Shown one piece after another: positions 33,190 through 42,009 of a stretch of 64,000 nucleotides of DNA. The notes under the pieces are model-generated. The model was not told the DNA's origin, did no database searches, and worked only from the letters and a program-made list of their open reading frames with translations. The stretch is from Jidongwangia harbinensis (lineage in GTDB: Bacteria; Actinomycetota; Actinomycetes; Mycobacteriales; Micromonosporaceae), in assembly GCF_020216025.1 (NCBI RefSeq), contig NZ_JAIWNC010000002.1, positions 310,001 through 374,000 on the forward strand, read 5' to 3'. Position 1 is the first letter of the stretch; every line of letters starts with the position of its first letter. The position numbers were made by a program, and so were the translations under genes.

Positions 33190-35928
33190 TCAGCGCCGCC
33201 CGACCAGGTCACCCACCTCGGTCCGGGACGAGACGCCCAGCTTCCGCAGGATGTTCGAGACGTGCACGGCGGCGGTCTTCGGGGAGATGTACAGGCGCCG
33301 GGCCAGCTCGGCGTTGGTCAGCCCGTCGCGGATCAGCACGGCCACCTCCCGCTCCCGGGGGGTCAGCGCGGCCGGGCCGGTGACCGCCGGCGGCGCGTCG
33401 GCCGGCGCCATGCCCAGTCGGGTACGGACCCCGGCGAGCTGGTCCACCCGCCAGCCGCGCCACCCGGCCAGCAGCGGTGCGGCCGCCTCCGCCTCGGCGG
33501 TGGCCTCCTCGCGCCGGTCGGCGGCGAGCAGGCAGCGGGCGGCGCCCACGTGGACCGTGCCGCGCGTCGCCGGGTCCAGGATGTGGGCGTCGGCGACGGA
33601 CCGGTAGCCGTGCAGCGCCTCGGCGTGCCGGCCCTGGGCCTCGGCGAGCTGGGCGTCGACGAGCGTGCGGTAGGCGTCCCACACCTCCGCGTCGAGCAGC
33701 GCCTCGGCCATCTGGCCGAGCCGGTGCGCCGGCAGGCCGATCTCCAGCGCGGCGGAGATCAGATCGTGCGCCTGTTCCCCGCTGCGCCACGTCTCCCGGG
33801 CCATCGCCGCGAGCAGTTCGTCGAGGGCCGCCTCGGCGCGCGGCAGGTCGCCGCGGCGGCAGGCCAGGTGGAACGCCAGCCCGGGAATCGTGGTCGGCGG
33901 GTTGTTCCGCAACGCCGCCAGGTCCGCGATGAGCTGCTCGACCCGGTCCAGTTCGCCGGCCTCCAGGTGGAGCCCGGCGAGGAACACCGCGTGATAGTCG
34001 GCCCACCGGCCCCGGCGCCGGTAGGTGCGGTCCTGCTCCCGGCCCTCCTCCAGTGCGGCGAGCGCGGCGTCCAGATCGCCGGCCCGCAGCGCGAGCCGGG
34101 CCCGCCCCTGGAAGTACGTGGCCACCGCCAGCGACTCGAAGCCGGCCCGTTCGGCGTCGACCCGCATCCGTTCCAGCGTGGCGGCGTGCTCGGCGGGGGA
34201 CGAGGGCGGCTCGCCCTGCACCAGGTTGTGCAGGGCGCGGGCGGCCAGCACCCATTCGCCGGCGTTCTCGGCCTCGTCCACCAGCGCGGCCAGGATCTCC
34301 CGGCCCTGGTCCGCGGTCTGCGGGCGGTCGGCGAGCGTCGAACCCTTCTCCACCAGCGCGGCCAGGCGGACGGCGGGCAGCGCGAACTGGTCCGCCAGCG
34401 CCAGCGCGCGCTCGGACCAGAGCAGCGCGGCATCGGCGTCGTCGCGCAGGTACGCCGACTGCGCGATGGCGGTCATCGCCCGGGCCTGGTCGGCGCCCGG
34501 CGGCAGCTGCGCGATCAGCGCCTCCATGTCCTGCGTGAGCGAGCGCATCTCGTCGGTCTCGCGGGACTCCCAGGCGATCCGGACCAGCAGGTACAGCGAC
34601 TCGGCCCGGTCGGTCGAGGTGCCGGCCAGGTCCCGCCAGCGCCGGCCGTACCGCAGGGCGTCGTCCAGCAGGCCGGCCAGCCACGCGGCCCGGGCGGCCG
34701 CGGCGAGCAGGGCGGTGTCGTCGGGGACCTCGTCGAGGCCCATCTCGGCCAGCTGCAGGGCCTGGTAGGCCGAGCCGATGGAGAGGTAGAGCGCGGTACC
34801 GCGGCGGGCCGCGGCGATCAGGTCGTCGTACCGGCCGGCCCCGCGGGCGTGGTGCGCCACCATGGCCGGGTCCGCCGCGCCGCCGCTGAGCAGCACGTCC
34901 AGCGCCGCCTCGTGCAGCCGGCGGCGCTGCCGGCCGAGCATCTGCCCGGCGATCGTCTCCCGCACCAGCGCGTGCCGGAACGCGAACTCGTCCTCGCCCG
35001 ACTCGACCAGCACGCCGCGGGTGACCAGGTGGCGCAGCACCGCGATGAGGTCCTCCTCGTCCGTGCCGGTCACGTCGGCGAGCAGGTCGAACGGGATCCG
35101 GTGGCCGAGCACCGAGGCCGCCTCGACGATGCGGTGGCTGACCGGGTCCAGATCGTCGACCTGGCGGCGCAGCACGTCCGCGAGACTCCACGGCAGCGGC
35201 TGCTCGACCAGCGCCTCCACGTCGTACCCGGGCAGTGCGCGCAGCAGCTCCTCCAGGAAGAACGGGTTACCGCCGGTGCGGTGGTGCAGCGCGGTCGCGG
35301 CGCGCAGCGGCGCCGGAGCGCCGGTGGCCGCGGCCAGCAGCGCCGCGGTCTGCGCGGGGGTGAGACGATCCAGGCGTACGTGCGTGACGGCGTGCCGGCG
35401 TTCCATCCGGGCCAGCAGGCCGGCCACCGGCTGGCGGCGGGTCACCTCGTCCGGCCGGTACGTCCCGATCAGCAGCCGCGGCCCGCGCTGGTCGGCGATC
35501 CGCTCGAACAGCGCCGCGCTCTCCGAGTCGGCCCAGTGCAGGTCCTCGAAGACGATGACCGCCGGGGAGTCGCCGATCAGGTCGGCGAGCAGCGCGAGAC
35601 CGGTGTGCAGGCGCTCGACCGGGCTGCGCCCCGGATCGGCGAGCGCCGCCAGCTGCTCCTCGTCCGCCTCCGGGCGGCCGTCGATGGCGTCCAGGAGCAC
35701 CTCGTACGGCCGGGACAGCGAGCCCGGTTCCGCCTGGCCGACCAGCACCACGGTCTCCGCCGGCACGGTCGCCAGCAGCTCGTGCACCAGCCGGGTCTTG
35801 CCGATCCCCGGCTCGCCCGCGATCAGGGCGACCGCCGGCTCACGCGCCGCGGCGAGCTGCGCCAACCGGCCCAGCTCGCCGTCCCGCCCGACCATCACCG
35901 GGCTGGCACCGCCGCGGACCGTTCGCAC
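33190..35928 (-). CDS. LAL-type LuxR regulator with AAA/NACHT-like ATPase domain
   Basis: 912 residues: N-terminal ATPase with Walker A GEPGIGKT (38-45) and Walker B AVIVFEDLHWAD, a long helical TPR-like middle, and a C-terminal LuxR HTH (LTPREREVAVLIRDGLTN, then SPKTAAVHVSNILRKLGVSS). Large ATP-binding LuxR regulators of this kind control secondary metabolism, sugar use or development in actinomycetes. ATG 35928 lies inside the 3' end of the 64-residue gene (34-base overlap), so the two are co-transcribed. Repeated CTAGG motifs upstream (36162-36212) are candidate binding sites. Confidence 0.92.
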   Translation of the reverse strand: MRTVRGGASPVMVGRDGELGRLAQLAAAREPAVALIAGEPGIGKTRLVHELLATVPAETVVLVGQAEPGSLSRPYEVLLDAIDGRPEADEEQLAALADPGRSPVERLHTGLALLADLIGDSPAVIVFEDLHWADSESAALFERIADQRGPRLLIGTYRPDEVTRRQPVAGLLARMERRHAVTHVRLDRLTPAQTAALLAAATGAPAPLRAATALHHRTGGNPFFLEELLRALPGYDVEALVEQPLPWSLADVLRRQVDDLDPVSHRIVEAASVLGHRIPFDLLADVTGTDEEDLIAVLRHLVTRGVLVESGEDEFAFRHALVRETIAGQMLGRQRRRLHEAALDVLLSGGAADPAMVAHHARGAGRYDDLIAAARRGTALYLSIGSAYQALQLAEMGLDEVPDDTALLAAAARAAWLAGLLDDALRYGRRWRDLAGTSTDRAESLYLLVRIAWESRETDEMRSLTQDMEALIAQLPPGADQARAMTAIAQSAYLRDDADAALLWSERALALADQFALPAVRLAALVEKGSTLADRPQTADQGREILAALVDEAENAGEWVLAARALHNLVQGEPPSSPAEHAATLERMRVDAERAGFESLAVATYFQGRARLALRAGDLDAALAALEEGREQDRTYRRRGRWADYHAVFLAGLHLEAGELDRVEQLIADLAALRNNPPTTIPGLAFHLACRRGDLPRAEAALDELLAAMARETWRSGEQAHDLISAALEIGLPAHRLGQMAEALLDAEVWDAYRTLVDAQLAEAQGRHAEALHGYRSVADAHILDPATRGTVHVGAARCLLAADRREEATAEAEAAAPLLAGWRGWRVDQLAGVRTRLGMAPADAPPAVTGPAALTPREREVAVLIRDGLTNAELARRLYISPKTAAVHVSNILRKLGVSSRTEVGDLVGRR

Positions 35929-36089
35929 GGGGCCAGGGTACCGGCGGCCCGGCTCCGGGCGGCCCGGGCTCGGCCGGCCCGGCGGGTGGCGCGGGCGATG
36001 GTGAGCACGCTCCGCCGGTCGGACTCGGCGACCAACTCACGGTGCCGGTCGTTGACGAGATTCAGCATCAGGTCCGGGTGCATCAACAT
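35895..36089 (-). CDS. Small conserved-looking basic protein of unknown function
   Basis: 64 residues from ATG 36089, fixed by AAGGAG six to seven bases upstream; a second ATG at 36083 is possible. The N-terminus MLMHPDLMLNLVNDRHRELVAESDRR is an amphipathic helix of a type frequent in short actinobacterial proteins, followed by an Arg/Ala-rich tail. It overlaps the LAL regulator start and should be translated from the same mRNA. I assign no function; a modulator or leader role for the regulator is possible. Confidence 0.6.
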   Translation of the reverse strand: MLMHPDLMLNLVNDRHRELVAESDRRSVLTIARATRRAGRARAARSRAAGTLAPCERSAAVPAR

Positions 36090-36161
36090 GGCTTGTCTCC
36101 TTGTCCGCCGCTGATGGACCAATCCTCGGCCGGCGAGGGTGCCGCCACATCGGAAGGCCCT

Positions 36162-36212
36162 ACCTAGATTCGCTGGTCAGCGGCGGTGCCGGGGCTCCTA
36201 GGCATACCTAGG
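36162..36212. promoter_or_regulatory. Cluster of CTAGG repeats upstream of the LAL regulator
   Basis: ACCTAGA at 36162-36168, CCTAGG at 36197-36202 and CCTAGG at 36207-36212 (the latter two form TCCTAGG-N3-ACCTAGG). They lie 70-125 bases before the 64-residue gene and 100-150 bases before the VanY gene, in a 221-bp divergent region with no other clear motif. Possible operator sites for the LuxR protein. Confidence 0.35.
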
Positions 36213-36310
36213 GCCGGACGGCAACCGGTCCGCACCGGCACGGGGCCGGGGCTGCACCCGCCGCTCACGAGACTCGTCGAGACGATCGAGGCCGAGGGGG
36301 AGCAAGCCGG

Positions 36311-37402
36311 ATGACGACACGACGGGAACCGCGACACCAGCAGCCGAAGCGTGCCCGGGTCCGGTGGACGGTCGCCGTGCCGATCGTGGCGCTGCTGGCC
36401 GGCGTGCTGACGGTCGCGAGCCCGCCGGGTACGGCCTCGGCCGCGGTGCCGCGCGTCGCCCAGACGTGGTCCTCGCTGATGTACCACAGCCTCACGCCCA
36501 GCCCGGAGTACGTCCAGCTGCGCAAGACCCTCGCCGCGCAACGGTCCAGCCTCACGGCCCGCATCGCCCAGGTGACCCAGGGCCGGGCCACGCAGGCCGC
36601 CGCGCAGATCGGGCTGGCGCCGGCCGTCACGGCCGACGCCGCCGCCCGTACCCGGTATGCCGGGGCCCGGGAGGCCCTGGGCACCGCGACCAACACGCTG
36701 ACCGTGGTGTCGCTGCAGCGGCCGCACAACGCCGCCGCGGTGGCCGCGGCGAAGCAGGCCGTCGCGGCCGCGTCGGCGACCGCCGGCACCTACCGCGCGC
36801 AGGCCGGCCAGACCGGCACGGCGTTGAAGTCGGTGCTCACCACGGCCCGGACCGCCACCACGAACCTGGACAACGCGATCGTCGCCTGGCAGACCGCCCA
36901 CGCCAGGGTGGTGGCCAGCCACCAGAAGCTCGTCGAACTCGACAAGAAGATGGCCGGGTACGCCGGCCAGGCGGCCGCCATCAGCCGCACCGTGGTGACC
37001 GAGATCCGCCCCCGGTTCGTCTACGCGGACTCCACCACCGTGTACGGCGTCCGGGTGCACAAGAACGTCGCCTACGCGTTCCGGCGGATGCTCGACGACG
37101 CCAAGGCCAGCGGCATCGTGCTCTCCGGTGGCGGGTTCCGTACCAAGCAACGGCAGATCGAGCTGCGCAAGATCAACGGCTGCCCGGACATCTGGACCGC
37201 GCCGGCCTCGTCGTGCCGCGTCCCGACGGCGATCCCCGGCCGGTCGCTGCACGAGATCGGCCTCGCCGTCGACATCACCTCAGGCGGGCGGTCGCTCACC
37301 GCGAACAGCCCGGCGTTCAAGTGGATGGCCGCGTACGCCCGCCGGTACGGCTTCGTGAACCTGCCGTCCGAACCGTGGCACTGGTCGATCACCGGCGGCT
37401 GA
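36311..37402 (+). CDS. VanY-like M15 D-Ala-D-Ala carboxypeptidase with coiled-coil linker
   Basis: 363 residues: a basic cytoplasmic start, a TM/signal segment (about 20-45, cleavage near AVPR), an Ala/Thr-rich coiled-coil-like region (about 55-235), and a C-terminal zinc peptidase domain of the M15B family. Zinc and catalytic residues are complete: SxHxxGxAxD as S312-LHEIGLAV-D321 with His314 and Asp321, and EPWHW giving Glu354 and His357. The enzyme would trim the terminal D-Ala of peptidoglycan stem peptides outside the membrane; the coiled coil may hold it away from the surface or to a partner. RBS GAGGGGGAG lies 8 bases before ATG. Confidence 0.9.
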   Translation: MTTRREPRHQQPKRARVRWTVAVPIVALLAGVLTVASPPGTASAAVPRVAQTWSSLMYHSLTPSPEYVQLRKTLAAQRSSLTARIAQVTQGRATQAAAQIGLAPAVTADAAARTRYAGAREALGTATNTLTVVSLQRPHNAAAVAAAKQAVAAASATAGTYRAQAGQTGTALKSVLTTARTATTNLDNAIVAWQTAHARVVASHQKLVELDKKMAGYAGQAAAISRTVVTEIRPRFVYADSTTVYGVRVHKNVAYAFRRMLDDAKASGIVLSGGGFRTKQRQIELRKINGCPDIWTAPASSCRVPTAIPGRSLHEIGLAVDITSGGRSLTANSPAFKWMAAYARRYGFVNLPSEPWHWSITGG

Positions 37403-37429
37403 GGCGATCCGGGTGCGGGAGGCGCGCGG

Positions 37430-37852
37430 CTACGCCTTCCGGCCGCTCGGCACCGCCGGGTCGCGTGACGACAGCGTGGCGATCGCCGCGCATCCCAGGA
37501 TCACGGCCGGGATGGCGAACCACATGCCGATGCCGAGGCCGAGCAGCAGCCCCCACGCCAGCGTGACCAGCGCCGCGATCGTGGTGGTCAGGCCCACCGC
37601 GTGACCGGTCAGGTCCGCGGCGAGGGCGGCGGTCGCCGCGACCAGCGGCACACCGAGCAGGTAGATCGCCGCGGCGCCGCTGTCCTCGACCGTGAACGGC
37701 AGCAGCGCGACGACGATCCCCACGGCGGCCGCGAACGCCAGCATTCTCAGTGCCCGGCCGACGATGCCGGGTGTGCCGCCGCGGCCGCGCAGGTACACCA
37801 CGGTCGCGGCGGCCAGGAAAACGGCGAGTGCTCCGCCGACCAGCGCAGCCAT
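37430..37852 (-). CDS. Small four-TM membrane protein of unknown function
   Basis: 140 residues with about four TM helices and short polar loops (start MAALVGGALAVFLAAATVVYL, end DPAVPSGRKA). No family motif is recognisable. It follows the SurA-like lipoprotein gene by 7 bases in the same direction and so is probably its operon partner. The 3' end converges on the VanY gene with 27 bases between stops. Confidence 0.6.
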   Translation of the reverse strand: MAALVGGALAVFLAAATVVYLRGRGGTPGIVGRALRMLAFAAAVGIVVALLPFTVEDSGAAAIYLLGVPLVAATAALAADLTGHAVGLTTTIAALVTLAWGLLLGLGIGMWFAIPAVILGCAAIATLSSRDPAVPSGRKA

Positions 37853-37859
37853 CAGGGGT

Positions 37860-38723
37860 TCATCTCAACTCTTCCGTCGTGATGACGCCGGCGAGCCGGT
37901 CCTCGTACACCTGGACCGGCCACTTCTTCCGCAACGAGTCGGCGAGCCGGCGCAGGTGTTCGTCCTGACGATACGCCGCCAGTGCCGACTTCACCCGGTA
38001 GGCCAGCGCCTCGTCCCAGGTCACCTGCTGGAACGCGATGCGCTCGACGCGGACCACCCACCACCGTCCGTTCTGCGGGTCGGCGGACAGGCCCACGCCA
38101 CCCACCTCGCCGATCGCGTAGGTCGCGCGTGCGATCATCGGGTCGGCGCCCTTGCCGTGATCGTCGACAGTGGCGGTGCCGCTCTTCGGCGCGCCGCCGG
38201 CACGCAGCAGTCGCTGGAACGTCGGCTGATCGGTGCCGGCGGCCTGGTCCATGACCTTCCGGGCGTGGGCGCCGTCGGTGAACTCCGCCCACGCCACGTC
38301 GGCCTTCTCCACGTTCCCGAAGAGCCCGCGGCGTTCCGCATACCAGGCCCGCGCCTCGCCCTCGGTGATGCCGTCGACGGTGAGGCCCGTCGTCTCGCGC
38401 TGCTCCCGGGTGATGAGCGTGGCGATCTGCTGGGCCCGGGTCGTGGCGCCGATGCCGCGGCGGGCGGCCTCGTGTGCCAGCAGCTCGTCGCGGATCGCCA
38501 GGTCGAGCGCCTCCCGCCACGGACCGGAATAGCCGCCCGCGACCATGACCGGAGGCAGCGGATCGTCGGGGATCAGCGCGCGCACCTGGTCCACGGTGAT
38601 CGGCGTGTCCGCCACCGTGGCCAGGGCGTTCGGCGGTGGGTCCACCGACGTGCCGGTGGACCCGCAACCGGAGGCCGGCAACGCCAGCCCGACGAGCGAC
38701 GCGGCGATGAGGAACGGCCGCAT
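37860..38723 (-). CDS. SurA-like/parvulin-type lipoprotein (SurA_N)
   Basis: 287 residues from ATG 38723. A lipoprotein signal with lipobox PASGC is followed by a SurA N-terminal-type domain (VADTPITVDQVRALIP...) with the helical motif LDLAIRDELLAHEAARRGIG, then a parvulin-like region (ADPQNGRWWVVRVERI). Such proteins assist folding of exported proteins or carry out peptidyl-prolyl isomerisation at the outer membrane face. The Shine-Dalgarno is weak. Located downstream of an exported Cys-rich protein gene (13-base gap after the stop), so it may be co-transcribed and help fold it. Confidence 0.72.
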   Translation of the reverse strand: MRPFLIAASLVGLALPASGCGSTGTSVDPPPNALATVADTPITVDQVRALIPDDPLPPVMVAGGYSGPWREALDLAIRDELLAHEAARRGIGATTRAQQIATLITREQRETTGLTVDGITEGEARAWYAERRGLFGNVEKADVAWAEFTDGAHARKVMDQAAGTDQPTFQRLLRAGGAPKSGTATVDDHGKGADPMIARATYAIGEVGGVGLSADPQNGRWWVVRVERIAFQQVTWDEALAYRVKSALAAYRQDEHLRRLADSLRKKWPVQVYEDRLAGVITTEELR

Positions 38724-38736
38724 GGTGGACCGGTGT

Positions 38737-39672
38737 CTAGTCACACTGGTTGGTCGACCACAAGAAGTCGTCATCAGCTTCCCAGTACTCGTCGCCGCAC
38801 TCGCTGTCCCACGGGTTCGTCGATCCACCGTGCTCGCGACCGCAGCGGTCGTGGTCGGCGCAGTCGTAGGTGTAGCCGGTGATGATGAAGCAGCCGCCAC
38901 CGCACTTGCCCATGCAGTCGGAGGACGCCGGGCCGACATAGATGGTCTCGCCGAGGAAGCAGTGGCTGTCCGCGTCGTGTACCACCCACGCGTTCACATT
39001 GCAGCCGGTGTACAGGATTCCGTCCTCGTTGCTTTCCTGGCACGCGGCGATCATCGCGCTTCGTTCCGGACTGTTCGGAACGGTGGCGAAGGCGCCTTCT
39101 TTCAGGCAGGATTCCACCGCGATGGAACTGTCCGGGCGTTTCTGCTTACCGTATTGTTCCACCGGGCGAGGCACGTTCTGAGTGCCGATCTTCGTGCCGA
39201 CCGGCGCCTCGGCGAGCAGCATGGCGAGCCGGGCGGTCAGGTCCCGGTGCAACGGGATCGGCGTCTTCGCGGCGTTGGCCGCCTTGATCCACTTTGACTC
39301 GAGGGCGCTCGTGAACGCGGTGAGCGCCAGCCGGTCGTCCGGCTGCAGCGAGGCATTCCCGCCGGACCAGCGCGCGTCGCCGGTCGCGATGTTCTTGCTG
39401 GCCGTGAACGTCTTGCCGCCGACCGAGAGGGTGACCTGGGCGGAGACCGCGCCCTTGGTCACCGCGGAGAACTCGATGACCGTGGCCGAGCGGGCGAACG
39501 TGCCGATGTCGTGGCCGGCCGACGTGGCGGTGACGCGGAAGTCGTCGTGGGCCGTCGGCTGCAGCGGCGCGGCCAGGGAGGCCGGCGCCGGCGCCGGGGT
39601 GGCCAGGGCGAGCGCGAAACCCACCGCCAGAACCTTGGTGAAAAGCAGTGCGGCAGAGCGTTTACGTTTCAT
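38737..39672 (-). CDS. Secreted Cys-rich protein with a phospholipase-A2-like HDxC motif
   Basis: 311 residues. A signal peptide (about 1-35, many Ala/Pro) is followed by a beta-rich domain (about 45-150) and a Cys-rich C-terminus: CMGKCGGGCF, then YTYDCADHDRC (267-277; His274-Asp275) and ECGDEYWEADDDFLW. The C-x-x-H-D-x-C arrangement with a following acidic helix matches the catalytic core of secreted phospholipase A2, and small actinobacterial and fungal proteins of this layout exist; the catalytic Asp partner is presumably in the acidic DD segment. Some 11-12 Cys suggest disulfides. The 3' half has lower GC codons than neighbours. RBS GGGGGAA. Confidence 0.72.
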   Translation of the reverse strand: MKRKRSAALLFTKVLAVGFALALATPAPAPASLAAPLQPTAHDDFRVTATSAGHDIGTFARSATVIEFSAVTKGAVSAQVTLSVGGKTFTASKNIATGDARWSGGNASLQPDDRLALTAFTSALESKWIKAANAAKTPIPLHRDLTARLAMLLAEAPVGTKIGTQNVPRPVEQYGKQKRPDSSIAVESCLKEGAFATVPNSPERSAMIAACQESNEDGILYTGCNVNAWVVHDADSHCFLGETIYVGPASSDCMGKCGGGCFIITGYTYDCADHDRCGREHGGSTNPWDSECGDEYWEADDDFLWSTNQCD

Positions 39673-39782
39673 GCGATTCCCCCGGAACGTCCGTGGGGTG
39701 CATCAAGAAAGATCACTCTTCCGGTTGCCGGAGCGTGCTGCCGCCAACCATGATGACGCCCCCGTCAATTTCGTCGGCCTCC

Positions 39783-39812
39783 AGCATCGACGATGAATTT
39801 GACGCCTGTCAA
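39783..39812 (-). promoter_or_regulatory. Promoter for the PLA2-like gene
   Basis: TTGACA (minus strand 39807-39812) and GATGCT (39783-39788) with an 18-base spacer. The predicted transcript has a leader of about 105 bases. The -35/-10 spacer holds part of an imperfect inverted repeat of GTCAA/TTGAC arms. Confidence 0.4.
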
Positions 39813-39946
39813 TGATTGCCGGGCCGCTCCCGACAGTGATGTTGCGGGATTCCGCACGGGCATTCCCGGCGGTGGCGACGCCGGTCCGGCCGGGCTCGCC
39901 CGGTCCCGCCGGGCCGGCGGCCGTACCCAGAGGCGGGACGGTGTTA

Positions 39947-39968
39947 TATATTCATCCATATCGATGAA
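39947..39968 (+). promoter_or_regulatory. -10 box and inverted repeat before the GDSL gene
   Basis: The only AT-rich tract in this 321-base intergenic region. TATATT (39947-39952) is a strong -10 box followed immediately by TTCATC-N6-GATGAA (39951-39956 and 39963-39968), a perfect 6-bp inverted repeat placed where a repressor would block initiation. A canonical -35 box is not seen. Confidence 0.4.
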
Positions 39969-39993
39969 GTCCGCGCCGGCCCCGGGAGGATCC

Positions 39994-41106
39994 GTGGACA
40001 CCACCAGAGGCGACATGCCGACGCCCCGGACACTGCGGCGGGTGCTCGCCGCCGTGGTCTGCGCCCTCGTCGTGCTGCTGGCCGGCGCGACCGCGCTCAG
40101 CACCCCGGCCCGGGCCGAGTCCAACGGCGGCGTCCGGGTGATGCCGCTGGGTGACTCGATCACCGACGGCTTCAACGTGCCCGGCGGCTACCGGATCGAG
40201 CTGTGGCGCCAGTTCGTGGCCGGGCGATACCTGATCGACTTCGTCGGTTCCCAGTTCAACGGGCCGGCCAGCCTCGGCGACCACGACCACCAGGGTCACT
40301 CCGGCTGGCGGATCGACCAGATCGACGCCAACGTGGTGGCCTGGCTGCGCGCCACCACCCCGCGGACCGTGCTGCTGCACATCGGCACCAACGACATCGC
40401 CCAGAACCGCGACCTGCCCAACGCCCCCAACCGGCTGTCCGCCCTGGTCGACAAGATCACCAGCACCGCGCCGGACGCCGAGGTGTTCGTCGCCACGCTG
40501 GTGCCGTTCTCCGGTCAGGACGCGCGGGTCCGGGCGTTCAACGCCGCCATCCCCGGCATGGTGCAGAGCAAGGTGGCCGCCGGGCGCCGGGTCCACCTGG
40601 TCGACATGTACCGCGCTCTGACCACCGCCGACCTGGCCGACGGCGTCCACCCGAACGCCGGCGGCTACAACAAGATGGCGGCCGAATGGTTCCGGGCGCT
40701 GCAGGCGGTGCCGCGCAGCATCACCGGCGACACGCCGGGCAGCCCGTCACCCAGCAACCCGTCGCCGCCCAGCAACCCGTCACCCGATCCCTCCACGCCC
40801 CCGCCGGGCGGGACCGCCGGCTGCGCCGCCGCGGTCTCGCTCAACCAGTGGACCGGCGGTTTCGTCGCCACCGTCCGGGTCACCGCGGGCACCGCCGCGA
40901 TCGGCTCCTGGACCGTCGGCGCACCGCTGCCGTCCGGTGCCGCGGTCACCAACGTGTGGAACGCCACCCGCAGCGGCACCGGCAGCGCGGTCCAGTTCGG
41001 CAACGCCACCCACAACGGCCGGCTCGCCGCCGGTCAGACCACCGAGTTCGGCTTCCAGGGCACCGGAACCGCCACCGGCATGGCGGTCACCTGCACGGCC
41101 GGGTGA
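39994..41106 (+). CDS. Secreted SGNH/GDSL esterase with C-terminal CBM2-like module
   Basis: 370 residues from GTG 39994 (GGGAGGA just upstream); ATG 40015 with AGAGG is an alternative. After a signal peptide (cleavage near TPARA|ESNG), the SGNH hydrolase blocks are in order: GDSITDG (Ser nucleophile), a conserved Gly, GTND (Asn), and DGVHPN (Asp-x-x-His). A Ser/Pro linker (about 245-267) leads to a C-terminal domain (AAVSLNQWTGGFVATVRVTAG... to the end) with the pattern and cysteines of family-2 carbohydrate-binding modules. Probably an acetyl- or carbohydrate-esterase acting on plant or microbial polysaccharide outside the cell. Confidence 0.9.
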   Translation: MDTTRGDMPTPRTLRRVLAAVVCALVVLLAGATALSTPARAESNGGVRVMPLGDSITDGFNVPGGYRIELWRQFVAGRYLIDFVGSQFNGPASLGDHDHQGHSGWRIDQIDANVVAWLRATTPRTVLLHIGTNDIAQNRDLPNAPNRLSALVDKITSTAPDAEVFVATLVPFSGQDARVRAFNAAIPGMVQSKVAAGRRVHLVDMYRALTTADLADGVHPNAGGYNKMAAEWFRALQAVPRSITGDTPGSPSPSNPSPPSNPSPDPSTPPPGGTAGCAAAVSLNQWTGGFVATVRVTAGTAAIGSWTVGAPLPSGAAVTNVWNATRSGTGSAVQFGNATHNGRLAAGQTTEFGFQGTGTATGMAVTCTAG

Positions 41107-41115
41107 CCGCGGCGG

Positions 41116-42009
41116 TCAGCACCGGTCCCGGAGGAAGGCGTAGGCGCGGGCCCGCATCTTTGCGGTGAACACGTGGCCGGCGTCGTACCGCGCCAGCTCG
41201 GCACGGTCACCGAGCGACTGCCGGGCGGCGGCGAACAGCCGCTCGGCACCGCGACTCCACCGGTCGGCCGTACCCGCGGAGATCAGCAACGAGGTCCGGC
41301 CGAAGCCGGCGACGACGTCCTCCAGGTCGTGCGCCGCGGCGAAACCGGGCACCACGAACTCGGCCTGCAGGCCGGTGTCCCGGGTGTACGAGTCCCGGAA
41401 CGGAATGCATCCGCAGTGCGAGACCGACGCGGTGATCCGATGGTCGAACGCGGGTGCCCACAGCGCCATTCGGCCGCCGTACGAGTGACCGAGGAACCCG
41501 ATCCGCTGCGGGTCCACCTCGTCCCGCGTGGCCAGGTAGTCCAGCGCCACCGAGACCTCGTGCAGGCACGTCGCCAGCAGCGTGCGGCCCTGCACCAGGC
41601 GGGTGGACAGTTCGAACCAGGTCACGTTCGACGCGCCGTCCGGGCTCCAGTTCCGCTCCTCGAACCCGACGGCGTCCGGTGCGATCGTGACGAAACCGCG
41701 CTCCGCCAGCTCGTGCGCGTACGCCTGGTCGGGGTCACCGCCCAGCCCCACCACCTCGCTCTTGCCCAGGTCGAACCGGCCGGCGTGCTGGTGGTGACAG
41801 AACACCGCGGGCAGTGGCCGGTCGGCCGCCTTGGGCAGGCAGACGTACGCGGTCACCCGTTCCCCGGGCGCGGTCGAGTACCGGACCTTCTCCCGCACGT
41901 ACCGGCCGCAGTCCACCCGTTCCAGCAGCTCCGCGTCGAGCTCCACCCGGGCCGGTGCGGGGCCCAGGAACGTGGCCGCCGAGCCGCCGAACGCTGTCTC
42001 GTGTGCCAT
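41116..42009 (-). CDS. Dienelactone-hydrolase-like alpha/beta hydrolase
   Basis: 297 residues from ATG 42009; a GTG at 42045 gives an extra 12 residues. Nucleophile elbow GHSYGG (Ser within IGFLGHSYGGRMAL), an early motif VFCHHQHAGRFD, and a C-terminal His in RYDAGHVF support an alpha/beta hydrolase of the DLH or acetyl-xylan-esterase branch. The nucleophile is Ser rather than the Cys of true dienelactone hydrolases. It converges on the GDSL gene with 9 bases between stops, and may act on a shared substrate, but this is not evident from the sequence. Confidence 0.8.
   Translation of the reverse strand: MAHETAFGGSAATFLGPAPARVELDAELLERVDCGRYVREKVRYSTAPGERVTAYVCLPKAADRPLPAVFCHHQHAGRFDLGKSEVVGLGGDPDQAYAHELAERGFVTIAPDAVGFEERNWSPDGASNVTWFELSTRLVQGRTLLATCLHEVSVALDYLATRDEVDPQRIGFLGHSYGGRMALWAPAFDHRITASVSHCGCIPFRDSYTRDTGLQAEFVVPGFAAAHDLEDVVAGFGRTSLLISAGTADRWSRGAERLFAAARQSLGDRAELARYDAGHVFTAKMRARAYAFLRDRC

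Noticed and set aside
32811..33212. A 133-codon minus-strand frame overlapping the CBM remnant
   Set aside because: No family pattern, and a competing frame carries the F5/8-like strand order. A frameshift joining the two was considered but the upstream sequence gives no matching N-terminal domain.
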